DNA from: Porphyra umbilicalis
Lineage: Eukaryota > Rhodophyta > Bangiophyceae > Bangiales > Bangiaceae
Direction of reading: 5' to 3'
Assembly: GCA_002049455.2 (NCBI GenBank)
Contig: KV918790.1
Coordinates: 248,001 to 312,000 of the forward strand
Length of the DNA stretch: 64,000 bases
Made by a program: the position numbers and the translations under genes. Below are positions 23,307 through 33,052 of the stretch, piece by piece (the stretch's first letter is position 1; the number at the start of each line of letters is the position of its first letter). Below the pieces are notes generated by a model, which was not told the DNA's origin, searched no databases, and was given only the letters and a program-made list of their open reading frames with translations.

Positions 23307-24011
23307 GGACCCCTACGGGTGGGGCCCACACGTGGCGTGCGCTTCACGGGCTGCCCGCGCATACGTACATTGCTGGACGTGCGTGGAACCTGCCACGTGT
23401 GACGCTCCCGGTACAATTGCTGACAGTCGGGTCGATCGTCGACGCAAGACAATCCTCAGCACGGTGCCCCCTGCGTGCCCCTCGGCGAGTGGCTGACGGC
23501 CAAACGTACAGCGCCGCCGTCACTGACGCGAGTGGCCGCCGGCGGCGCCTCTCCGCCGCACAGCCCCACGCGGCCGTTGCCGTGGGGCGGCGGCCAGCCG
23601 GATGCCGCCTGCCGCGTGCCAGCTGCCAGCCGCCCACTCCAGCGCCGCGTCTCGGCTGGCCTGCGCTACTGTACGCTGTGCTGCAGCCACCTGCGCTGCG
23701 GTTGCATGCGGCGCGCACTGCGCTGCCGTCGCGGGAGCGCGCGGTGGCGGCGGCCGTGGCGGTGATGCCGTCGACGGTCGGCCGCGGTGCCCGCCGTCCA
23801 GGTGCGGCCAGGTCGTCACGGGCAGAGGGGCGGTAGCGGTCCTGCTGGGCGGTCCGTCGTGGGCCTTTTCCCCCTTTTTCTGCCCTGCCCTACCCTCCTC
23901 ACTGCCACCCGCCTTGTTCGTCGACGGCAGTCGTTTCTCCCTCCTCGCACCCGCCGCTCACCCGGGACCCCTGCGTCACTCTCCGAGGCCAGCCCTCCCA
24001 CCCCCCCGACC
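23307..24011. other. Spacer, 5' flank of kinase-PP2C gene
   Basis: No gene is supported. The open frame running into the kinase gene from 23,602 is Ala/Cys-rich without domains, and the kinase N-lobe motifs begin only after 24,060. Confidence 0.45.
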
Positions 24012-26034
24012 ATGGGTTCCATCGGCGGCCCGCCCGTCCCCCCCTCGCCCCTTCCCCCTGCGTCGACGCGGCGTGGGCGGACTTTGGCATCCCCGCCGGC
24101 GCGGCGCCCACCGCGTCGGGCGCGGGCGCGGTCGTCTTTCGGGCGCGGTGGACCCCCCCTGCCCCCCCCCCCCACCCGGCTGCCCCGCGGCGGCGCCGCC
24201 GCCGCCCCTCGACGTGGCCGTCCGCCGCCCGCGCATCACATCGAGCGAGGCGCTCGACCGGTTTGGCGCCGAGGTGGCGACGCGGGCGGGGCTGCCCCCC
24301 CACCCCCACGTGCTGCCACTGCTGGCGGTGGGCACCCGCCCGCCCGCCTACTTTACCGTCTCCCCGTGGGCGGCGGGGGGCTCCCTCTTTGACGCCCTCC
24401 ACGTGGACCGGCGGCGGCCGCCGTGGGCGACCGTCTTGTCCCTCGTGACGGCCATTGCGGCCGGCGTGGAGCACCTCCACCGGGCGGGGCTCGTGCACCG
24501 CGACTTGAAGACGGCCAACGTGTTGTTGGCGGGCGCCGACGGCGCCACGCCAGTGGTGGCGGACCTCGACCTCCTCGCGCCCGCCGGCCGCGTGCGCGTC
24601 GGCCGCGCCCTCGGCCGCGGCCCGTCGGCGGGGCGGCTGTCGCACATGGTCGGCACGCTCGCCTACATGCCGCCCGAGGTGCTGACGGGGGCGGCCGCCC
24701 ACGGGCCGGCGGGGGACGTGTACGCGTGGGGGGTGGTGGCCAACGAGGTGGCCGCCGCCGCCGTGCCCTACGTCGACGCGCGCATGGACGTGGCGGCGCT
24801 GCATACGGTGCTCGAGACGCGCTTCAACGAGGTGGCCCTGCGGGGGGCCATTGTGCACGATGGCCTGCGGCCGCGGGTGGCGGCGGGCGTGCCGCCGCCG
24901 TTTGCGCGGCTGCTCGCCGCGGCGTGGGCGCCCGACGCGGCCGCGCGGCCGTCCATGGGGGAGGTCCTCCACGCGTTGGGCGCCCTCGCGGCGGGTGGTG
25001 GGGGCGCGTGGGACCTGCCTCCCCTGGCCCAAGGGGAAACCGAGTGGGGCGGGGGCGGGGGGGACGACGCAGGCGCGCGGAAGCTCGCGGCGTTGCGGCT
25101 GGCCGACGGCGGCCCGCCCGCCGCCGACGTGGCCGCCGCCGCCGCGGCCGCCGACTGGGCGGCCGCGTGGGCGGCCCGGCGCGGCGTCAACCCGCCCTGG
25201 TTTACGGGCGCCCCCGCCGACGCAGGCGGCGCCGGCGCCTACACCCCCGTCCTAACGGCGGGCGTCGCGTCGACGCCCGGCGCGCGCGGGGCGGACCGGA
25301 TGGAGGACCGCCACGTGCTGGCCGCCCCCGCCCCCGACCGGCCCTACCTCCTCGCCGCCGTCCTCGACGGCCACGGCGGCGACGCGTGCGCGTCGTACGT
25401 GGCGGGGCGGCTCGAGGCGGCGCTGACCGCCGGCGCGCCAGACCGGCCGGCGGGGGAGCGCCTCGGCGCCGCCCTCGTCGCCCTCGACGCGGCCTTCCGG
25501 GCGGCCCACCCGCGGGACCCGTCGGGCGCCACCGCCGTTGCGGCGCTCCTCACCCCCCCCAACGCGTTGGCGGTGGCCAACGTGGGCGACTGCCGCGCCG
25601 TCTTGTACCAGACGGGCGTCGCGGCGGGGGCGGGGGTCGTGCCCCTCACGCGGGACCACGTGGCGACGGACGCGGCCGAGGCGGGGGGCGTCGTCGCCCG
25701 CGGCGGCACCATCTCGGCGGGGCGCGTCAATGGCGTCCTTGCCGTGTCGCGGGCGCTCGGGGACGCGGCGGTTAAGCCCGCCGCCGCCGCCATCCCGGAA
25801 GTGGTGACGACGGCCGTCGGCCCCGGGGACGAGTTTTTGGTGTTGGCAAGCGACGGGTTGTGGGATGTGGTGTCCAACGCGGAAGTCGGGCGGCTCATCC
25901 GCACGACCGTGCGGGTGGCGGGGATGGCCGCGCGGCGGCTGGCCGCGCTGGCCGTCGACCGGGGGTGTGGGGACAATGTGACGGTGGTGGTCGTCTACTT
26001 GACGCCGGTGAGCACGTGTATGAGCATGGAGTGA
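24012..26034 (+). CDS. Protein kinase-PP2C phosphatase fusion
   Basis: One polypeptide of about 673 residues carries a protein kinase domain followed by a PP2C (PPM) phosphatase. The kinase part shows a Gly loop (GAGAVVFRARW), VAVRR in place of the VAVK strand, HRDLKTANVLL (catalytic loop, about residue 162), DLD where DFG is usual, GTLAYMPPEVL, DVYAWGVVANE and AARPS. The PP2C part shows DRMEDRHVLA, VLDGHGGDAC (about residue 451), ANVGDCRAVL, LTRDH, VLAVSRALGD, LVLASDGLWDVV and CGDNVTVVVV, so all metal-binding Asp/Gly positions look intact. The same domain order is known from plant proteins annotated as protein kinase and PP2C-like (At2g40860 type). The start is the ATG at 24,012 (ACCATGG). 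Two frame changes lie in C runs near 24,040-24,056 and 24,157-24,172, before and after the Gly loop. The phosphatase looks active; the kinase is questionable because of the altered Lys and DFG. Confidence 0.88.
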
Positions 26035-26902
26035 GGGGGGGGGGGGGGGGGTGTGCTGGCGGGCGGGTAAGGTGCTCGCACTTGTTGCTGCCGCAGAGTC
26101 GCTTCAATGTCCGCCGCCCGCGGCGGCGGCAACCGTGTACCCGTGTATACTACAAACCTTTTTATCGGCCCGTCGGCCGGCCGACGACAACTAGACGGTC
26201 GTAGTCATCCACCTGACGCCGATGAGGTACGCGTTTGACCATGGGGTCGGCGGGGGGGCTGGGTGCAAGCGGCCAGGCGGGTCAGGTGCTCGCTCCCTTA
26301 CTCGCTCTCATTGCTGCCGCCGTCGCCGGTGTATCTTCCGCCGCCCGCGGCGGCGGTGGCTGTGTGTTCCCGTGTATACTACAAACCTTTTTTTATCAGC
26401 TCCTCGGCTGGCGCACCACTTATCCTCTTGTCGTCGCAGCGAGGCCGACTGACTGCGTTTGCCTGCTTCCCGTGGGGGCGCTCGAGGCTCCTCGGGACGA
26501 TGGCGATGCTGCTTGTGCGCGCGGCCGGTCTCGCCCGCGACTGCCTGCCGCCCGTCTGAGCGGGTGGTCCGGGGGGGGGGGTCGGGCGGGTGAGGTGCTG
26601 ATTCCCTTCGTCGCGCTTTCTTCTGTGACCGTTTCTGGTGCAACCTGCGTCCCCCGCGGCGGCAATGGCCGTGCTTTCTCATGTATGCTACACCCCATTT
26701 TTGTCGGCCCGATGGCCGACACACCACTCCTGCTCCCGTCGTATCGGCGACGCCGACCGAGTTCCTGCCTGCTCCCGGCGGGGGCGCCAACGGCTGCGCG
26801 GATGGAGGACGATGCGGGCTGTACGGCTCGCTGGCCCCGCATGCACCTCCCCCCCCACACGCCGCCGCCTCCTCTCCCATCCGCCCCTTCTACGCTCCCT
26901 AC
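26035..26902 (+). repeat. Three diverged tandem copies derived from the 3' end of the PP2C gene
   Basis: The kinase-PP2C end and its flank (from about 25,990) recur at about 26,202-26,550 and 26,560-26,870. The first duplicate begins inside the coding sequence: GTCATCCACCTGACGCCGATG at 26,202 parallels GTCGTCTACTTGACGCCGGTG. Each copy has a G run, then CGGGCGGGT(A/C/G)AGGTGCT. Further on each has CCCGCGGCGGC and a TGTATACTACAAACCTTTTT motif (about 26,143, 26,368 and 26,680), then CGGC-CGACG. Units are about 210-310 bp and strongly diverged. The shared T-rich motif may be a polyadenylation or termination signal. Confidence 0.7.
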
Positions 26903-28238
26903 TTACTTGCCCCCCGGGTAGGCCGACCGCTTGAGCGGCGGCGGCCGCGCGCCGCGCGCAAACGGCGCCGGCACGCGCCACGTGACGCGGCGGCGGCGGC
27001 AGAATTTGGTCGGCGCCGCGCACGGCTTCCAGTTGGACGACGCCGACGGGCACGACGTCGTCCGCTGCTTGGCCGTGCCGTAGCCGCCGAGCGTCGCCGG
27101 GTAGCCACCCTTGAGCATCGGCACGTCCTTGGCCTTGTTGAGGGCGGGCACGAAGCGCGGCTGCCACGTGCGCGTGGAGGGGCCGCCCCGGACGCGCACC
27201 GTCGAGCACGAGTGGTAGGTGTGGCGGGTGGCGGTGCCGCCGAGGTCACCGCCCCCAAACCACACTGTCGCGCGTGAGCGGCGCAAGGGTGCGTGGGGGA
27301 GGGGTAATGGGCGGGTATGCACATTGTCAATGACGGCCAGAGGGGGGCAGGTGTGATGGTTAGTGGCGGCTTGGCGGTGCGGTGCTCCACAGTCTCTGGC
27401 TCCTTCCCTCTGCAGGGTGCGCGCGTGCCCTCTGGCGGCCCGCTCGCGCCTCTCTGTCCGTGACACCAGCGCCTCGTGTGTTCCTCACCCCCGCGGGTCA
27501 GCGCCGACATTGATCACGTACCCGCGTAGAGGACATAGTCGCCGTCGCGCGCGACGGTCGGCACGGTGACGAGCGCGCCGTACGAGCCCGCCTCCAACCT
27601 CACCGCACACTTGCCCGTGCCCGCGCACGCCGGCGCGCCGCCACCGGTGCTCATGCGAACGCTGTGGGAGCCGTGGTCGTGGCTCCCGTGGTCGTGGCTG
27701 CCGTGGTCGTGGCTCCCGTCGTCGTGGCTCCCGTCGTCGTGGCTCCCGTCGTCGTGGCTCCCGTGGTCGTGGCTCCCGTGGTCGTGCCCGCTGTCCCCCC
27801 CACCGTGGCCGCCGTGGCCCTTGCACCCGCCGTGGCACCCGTGGGCGTACCCCCCCCAGCACCCCCACCAAAACGCGTACGTGTCGACCCCCCCCGACGT
27901 GCCCGTCGCGGCCGCCTTGGCGGCGGGCACGAGCGCCAGCCGCACCATGCCGACGGGGGGGAGGCCCGACGACGTCCAGTGCACGTCTTGGCGGGAGCCC
28001 CGCGCCCACACCGCCCCGGGCGACGCGCTGCGCGCGTAGCCGCGGGTGGCCGACGGGCACGACGCGGCGCCGCGGGCGCCGCACGTCGACGGCGTGCCGG
28101 CCGAGCGGCACGCGACCATGACCGTCGCGGGCGGCTCGACGAGCACAAAGTAGGCGGCCGCGGGGGGGGGAGCGCCCCGAGGACCCCCACCGCAGCGGTG
28201 GCGGCGGCGAGCAACAGGGCGGCCGCGCCGCGCGCCAT
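26903..28238 (-). CDS. Secreted His/Gly/Asp-repeat protein with one intron
   Basis: The start at 28,238 gives a signal peptide (MARGAAALLLAAATAAVGVL). A frame change at the C run near 28,163-28,175 leads to YFVLVEPPATVMVACRSAGT, QDVHWTSSGLPPVGMVRLAL and DTYAFWWGCWGGYAHGCHGG. An array of about eight DHGSH/DDGSH pentapeptides follows, then CAVRLEAGSYGALVTVPTV and GDYVLYA. Here a GT donor (27,521) and AG acceptor (27,265) remove 257 nt and restore phase. Exon 2 (27,264-26,903) continues VWFGGGDLGGTATRHTYHSC and ends in KRSAYPGGK. The GDYV...VWF...YHSC pattern resembles the last strands of secreted beta-sandwich proteins whose small ligands enter through Cys-rich loops. I see this only as a fold hint. 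The His/Asp array could bind metal ions in the cell wall. Total is about 360 residues. Confidence 0.65.
27265..27521 (-). other. Predicted spliceosomal intron, 257 nt
   Basis: Donor GTACGTGATC and acceptor CGCGACAG on the minus strand. Splicing joins codon G|TG and converts a reading that would stop at 27,514 into the exon 2 frame. Confidence 0.65.
27673..27786 (-). repeat. 15-bp coding tandem repeat (DHGSH units)
   Basis: About seven and a half 15-nt units of the GTGGTCGTGGCTCCC type (plus-strand sense) alternate GTGGTC and GTCGTC, giving DHGSH or DDGSH on the minus strand. Unit length keeps the frame. Confidence 0.9.
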
Positions 28239-29319
28239 GGTCGGGGTGGGGGGCGGGGGGGAGAAAGGGGACGGGCGTTGGCCGGCTGCCCCTTAGAGCG
28301 ATGGGGCGGGGGCGGGGTCGGAAGCGCTGCCGTCTGGGACAAGGCCGCTGCGCGATGGGCGTACTGCCTACATCAGTGGCGGCCCTGGTGGGCCTAGGGC
28401 CCTTTTATGGGCCCCCCACCGCCGCTGCCGTCGCCGTCGCCGCACGGCCGCCACCGCCGCCGCTGCCGTCGCCGCCACCGCGGCGGCGGGCGCCCCGGTC
28501 GGGCGCACCCCCGCCGCGCCCGTGCCGCGCCGCGCGCGGCCGCCGCGCGCCGCCGCGGGGGCCAAACGTGGGGCATTGCCCCGACCGCCCCCGCCGGTCG
28601 GTACCGTCCCACCCCCCCGATGGGCGGCGCGCCTCCCCAAAGCGCCCCGACGCTGCCGGCACGACGCCGGGGCAGGGACCCGACTGGCCCAGACGCGCAT
28701 CCCACCGCCCGCCCCGGCTCGGGGGTTGGTTGCACCGTCTGCCCGCCGCCGGCGGCGGTGGGTGGCGGCCACGCGGCCCCGGGTCGGCCGCCGCGCGGCG
28801 CCGGCGGCGGTTGCCCCCGACGGGCCGCCGCCGCTGCGGCGGCGGGGGGGTCGGCCGGCGGGATCGCGAGCGGGACGAGGCGGCGGCGCGGGCCGACGGG
28901 GGGGGTGAACCCCTCAGCCGCGGGGGGGGCGCCCGTTGGACAGTCACCAGCCGGCGAGGCGGGGGGATGCGCCGTGGCGCAGGCCGGGCACGGCGCCACA
29001 GTGTTGGGGCGGTGGCCGATGACGCCGACCGAGGCGGTCGCGTCGGGAGCACGCTTTGGTCGGCGGCCTTACACTAACTACACGGGCGAGCGGCGGGAGT
29101 GCACCGACCGCGCCCCTTGCGACGCCCTCGTCTCTGGGCCGCGAGCCGTTGCGTGGGGCGACGCCTGTCCACCTTGGCGTACACTCGTGAACACGTTCAG
29201 CTCCTCTCACTCGGTCCTGCTCCTTCCGCCCGAGAAGCCAACAAGAATCCATTCATAGGCCCGCCGTCCTCCACCTCTTTCCTGTCCGTCTCGTGGCTGC
29301 CGTCTGGGGCATTCCTTAT
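28239..29319. other. GC-rich spacer, no supported gene
   Basis: A plus frame (28,407-29,258) and minus frames are open across most of the region. All are Ala/Pro/Arg mixtures without a motif. It holds the promoter of the secreted-protein gene on the left. Confidence 0.4.
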
Positions 29320-30176
29320 TTACAAGAGGGCGGTGAGGAGGCAGGTGCGCACGTCAAAGGTGATCCCCTCGAAACCGGCGGCATCCAAGAGGTGGTCGGC
29401 CGGCGCGACGGCCCTTGTGCCGGCGCCCCGCAATGAACGTCGACAGCGGGGAAGGGTTCACCGCGCCATGGCTGGCGCTGCCGTCTCGGGCGCTGGCGCG
29501 CGCACAGGGCATTGGAAGTGGGTCTGGCCGATGGAGGCGAGGCGAGCGAGCAGCTCCGGCTGCGCGCGGATGCCCGACGCGGACGCCAGACCTGCCAGGC
29601 GACCGCCGGCGGCGGCGGCGGCCGCTGCAAGTGGCGCGCCAAACGCGGCCAGCCGGAGCACGTCGGCCGTGGACCTGGGGTCATGGCGCGAAAGAGGTCG
29701 GCGTGTTCAATGACCTGCTGCGCAGTGGGCCCTGCAGCGGTATTGGTCGGCGGCGGGCTGCCGGGCCGCCGTCGACCATTGATGGGCAGGAGTCCCCTGT
29801 GTCCGTGGCCGGCGGCGACGGCCACGCAGCCTCGAAAGGGGCGATGGAAAAGCGTGCACGGGCGGGAAGGAGTGAAACAGCCGTGGAGCTCTCCCACAGC
29901 CTTGTCCATTGCCCACGAAAGCACCGCCGTAGAGGACAACAGGTGGCCAGCGGCCGGCCCATGAGACGGCCACACCGCGGCAACCCTCCATCGCACAAAC
30001 CGTACCCGCTTGCGGATGTCAGACAGCACGGTGGCCTTTCCTGTCCCCCCACTGCCACCCCACTTGGCCTTTGCATCGGCCACAGACCGCATGAGCGTGT
30101 CTGGGGCCGTTGCCCCCTGCATGAGCGTGTCGGAATGGACGCACCTCACGTCGGTCAGCGCGCGTGAAAGGCACAC
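29320..30176 (-). pseudogene. Decayed gene with P-loop segment, possibly Pif1/Helitron-type helicase
   Basis: The minus strand keeps patches of codon-like sequence in changing frames. From the left end of transcription: VADAKAKWGGSGGTGKATVL, close to a Walker A but with Ala after the Lys, then VRFVRWRVAAVWPSHGPAAG and HLLSSTAVLSWAMDKAVGEL. The order resembles motifs I and Ia of Pif1-like helicases (GGAGTGKS, then APTG-AA----TLHS). Further on come QQVIEHADLFRAM, then in another frame TADVLRLAAFGAPLAAAAAA and RAQPELLARLASIGQTHFQ. Last is DHLLDAAGFEGITFDVRTCL before TAA at 29,320. The frames are not joined by obvious splice sites. A relic is most likely; identification is tentative. Confidence 0.35.
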
Positions 30177-30882
30177 CTAGCGGACGGCACCGTCAAGCTC
30201 TTTGTTACCCCCCGTAGCCGCGAGACGGAAGGTGGCCACCAATCGTTCGAGCGCAGCTGGGACGTGGCATAGTACGCGGCGTCCAGCGTCGACGGTGAGG
30301 AGAGGTTGAGTCGCCCGCACGGCCGTGGAAAAGGGAGGGACGGCGTGTTGCAACGCGGGCGCCCAGCGCCCGCCCAGGGGCGACGCCGTGGGTCGGAAGG
30401 CCGGCGTGTGTCGCTCTGGGGTACGCGCCGCCGCCAGGGACGCCGCTACGGCCGCAGGTCTGCCATGACAGCCGTTTCGCGGACGAGTCCTTGACGCCTC
30501 AGCCCCCATTCCCTCGTCGCCCACTACCGATACCCTGAGATGTAGATCACTTTTCGGTATCGAAAAGATGTTCGGAACACGTGTCATTGATTAAAAAAAG
30601 TGGTGCAAGGGCCAGCACGAGCCCCATCCCGCCGCGCTGGCGCCGTCGTGTGGCAGCCCCCGCGTATCCAGGGTAGGATGCCGCCGGCACGCCCGCGCCG
30701 TCGCCCGTTTGCCTCCTGCGCTGGCGAACCCGCTCTGGCGGCTGGCTCCCCCTCTCGTCGTGGTGCTTTTCTTCTCTACCTTTGCCCAGGCGTCTCGTCT
30801 TGGACCGTTGCCGTCGCCCCTTCTGTCCGCCTCTCCCAGACGCTTGCCACCGCTGCTTTCAAGCCCCCCACCGGCGGCCGCC
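30177..30882. other. Spacer upstream of the SF1 gene
   Basis: No gene is seen. The sequence near 30,530-30,600 (TGATTAAAAAAAG) is AT-rich. The minus ORF from 30,587 has no recognisable domain. Confidence 0.4.
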
Positions 30883-32696
30883 ATGCGGTTCGAGGCGTCC
30901 CCCCCGCCCCCCCCGCCCGTGGGTGGTTCCCCCCCTCGCGGTTCCTTCCCCCCCCCCCCCCCGGCGACTCTGCCAATGGCACCGCCGGCGCTGCCGCCGA
31001 CGGCGGCGCGGCCGCCCTCGACGCCCTCGGCTCCATCCCCCGCAAGCGCCGCCGCAAGTCGCGGTGGGAGGAGGCCCCCCCGAGGAGGTTGAGAAGTCCC
31101 AAGCGACCGCCCGCCTCGGCGCCCTGACGGCGGTCATCAACTCGGGGACCATCCCTGTGGACGAGGTCTGCCGCTCCCCCTCCCCCGAGCCCATCTACGA
31201 CGGGCGCGGGAAGCGGGTCAACACGCGGGCGGAGCGGGCGCGCAACGTGCTTGAAGCGGAGCGCCACAAGCTCGTCGCCCGCCTGCGGGTGCTCGACCCG
31301 ACGTTTCGGCCGCCCGCCGGCATGCGGACGCCCAAAACGTCGGTCAAGGTGTACATCCCGACGCGCAAGTATCCAAACGTCAACTTCATCGGCTTGATCC
31401 TCGGGCCGCGGGGCAACACGCACAAGCGGTTGGAGAAGGATTACGGGTGCTCCGTGGCCATCCGCGGTAAGGGGTCGGTCAAGGACGGGCGCCACCGCGG
31501 GCCCGCGTCGGCCGAAGACGAGGACGAGCTCCACGTTGTGCTATCGGCCGAAGGCGCCGACGGGGCGGAAAAGGTGGCCAAGTGCCTCGAGCGCGTCAAG
31601 ACGCTCATCACGCCGATTGAGGATGATAAGAATGACCACAAGCAGCAGCAGCTGCGGGAGTTGGCGGCACTCAACGGGACGCTGCGGGAGGGGCAGGACC
31701 GCCTCGGTGGGGGGGGAGGGGGGATGGGCGGCGGCGGCGGCGCGGGCGGCCACCCCACCGCCGACTGCCCCGGTGGCCCGCCGTCCGAGGCGGCCGCCGA
31801 ACTCGAGTCGGACTTTGCGTCCTTTATGGCCGAAGTCAATGGGGAGGCCCCACCGCCGCCCCCGCCGGGTGGTGGCGGGCCCACGGGTCCGGGCGGGCCG
31901 TCTCCCCGCCGTCCGCCGGGCGGCGGCGGCGGCGGCGGTCCGCCGCCGCCGACCCCCCCCCTCGGCGGGCGGCAGGGCTACCCAACGACCGGCGGCCCGC
32001 CGCCCGGGCGGGGCGACGGGTATGGCGGCGCGCCGCCCGTGCCTGCCGACCGCCGCTTCCCGTCGGCCGCCGACGACCGGCGTGGGGGTGGCGGCACCCC
32101 CGACGGGCGCGGCGGCGGCGGCGGCGGCGGCGGGGGGGGCCCCCCGTACCCCCCGCACCGCGACGGCGGGGGCACGCCCCGCCACGGGGAGCGCGGGCCG
32201 ACCAAGGGCCCGACGCCCCCGTGGCTGACCGCCCGCCCCGTGCCGCTGCCGCCGCTGCCGACCTTCCCGCCGCTGCCGCCACTGCCGCCCCACGCGGGCG
32301 GGCCGGGCGGGGGGGGCCGGGCGGGCCCGGGGGGGGGTACGGCCTCGGGCCGGGCGCGGACATGGGGGGGCCCCCGGGCGTCGGCGGCGGGCCGGGGGGG
32401 GTGGGCATGGGCATGGGCGCGCCGGGGGGGATGGGGGGCGGGATGGGGGGCGCGCCAGGCATGGCTGGCGGGCCAGGTATGGGGGGGGGACCGGGCATGG
32501 GTGGCGGGCCGGGCATGGGGGGGGGATGGGCGGCGGCGGCCCGGGGATGGGGGGGCCCATGGGCGGAGGCGGCGGCGGCATGGCCGACCGCGGCGGGCGG
32601 ATGCCGCCGCCGCCGCCGCCACCGCCGCCGTCGGGTCCCCCCGGTGGGCGGGGTATGGGGTATGGCGGGGGGTACTTCCCGCCGCCCCCGCGGTAG
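30883..32696 (+). CDS. SF1: Splicing factor 1 / branchpoint-binding protein (KH-QUA2)
   Basis: This is a nuclear pre-mRNA splicing factor that recognises the intron branch site and contacts U2AF. RKRRRKSRWEEA near residue 60 is a U2AF-ligand motif with its essential Trp. ATARLGALTAVINSG, then RSPSPEPIYDGRGKRVNTR, ERHKLVARLRVLDPTFRPP and KVYIPTRKYPNVNFIGLILG lead into GPRGNTHKRLEKDYG and IRGKGSVKDG. These are the SF1-type KH domain (about residues 150-250), followed by the QUA2-like helix (KNDHKQQQLRELAALNGTLR). The usual CCHC zinc knuckle is not intact; only GGHPTADCPG remains where it would lie. The C-terminal third is Gly/Pro/Met-rich and ends GYGGGYFPPPPR at 32,694-32,696. The frame moves at C runs (30,901-30,961 and 31,075-31,081) and at G runs near 32,320-32,540. 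Start is the ATG at 30,883 (GCCGCCATGC). Confidence 0.85.
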
Positions 32697-33052
32697 GGCG
32701 GCGGCGGTCGGGAGTGGCGTGTCGCTGGCCGCGTGCGTTGGGTCATTGGAGTTGGCGTCTGCCTTTGTTCGTTTGCTTTTGGGTTGCAAAGAGCACCACC
32801 CCCTGGGACACTGGTGGCTCCTCTGACGCCATGCGTCGTTGGGCCAACCCATCCACGCATGATTGCGACAGAGCATGCACGCCGAGGCGGCATCCACAAC
32901 ACCCGAGTCTACCCGTCCCCATCAAACACGGGGAAGAGAAACTAGGCAAGACACCAGTCAATTTGTGGGAGCCATTGGCGGTCCCACACCCCTTGGGCAC
33001 TCAGCCACCCGTGCGGCCGAGGCGGCTCGGCGGGCGCGCCCCCCCCCGCCCC
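32697..33052. other. Convergent spacer between SF1 and ALDH
   Basis: A short intergenic region shared by two converging 3' ends. The plus frame that continues through it from SF1 has no gene-like content. Confidence 0.6.

Noticed and set aside
28407..29258. 283-codon plus frame as a gene
   Set aside because: There is no domain, no codon contrast with the opposite strand, and no leader or 3' signal.
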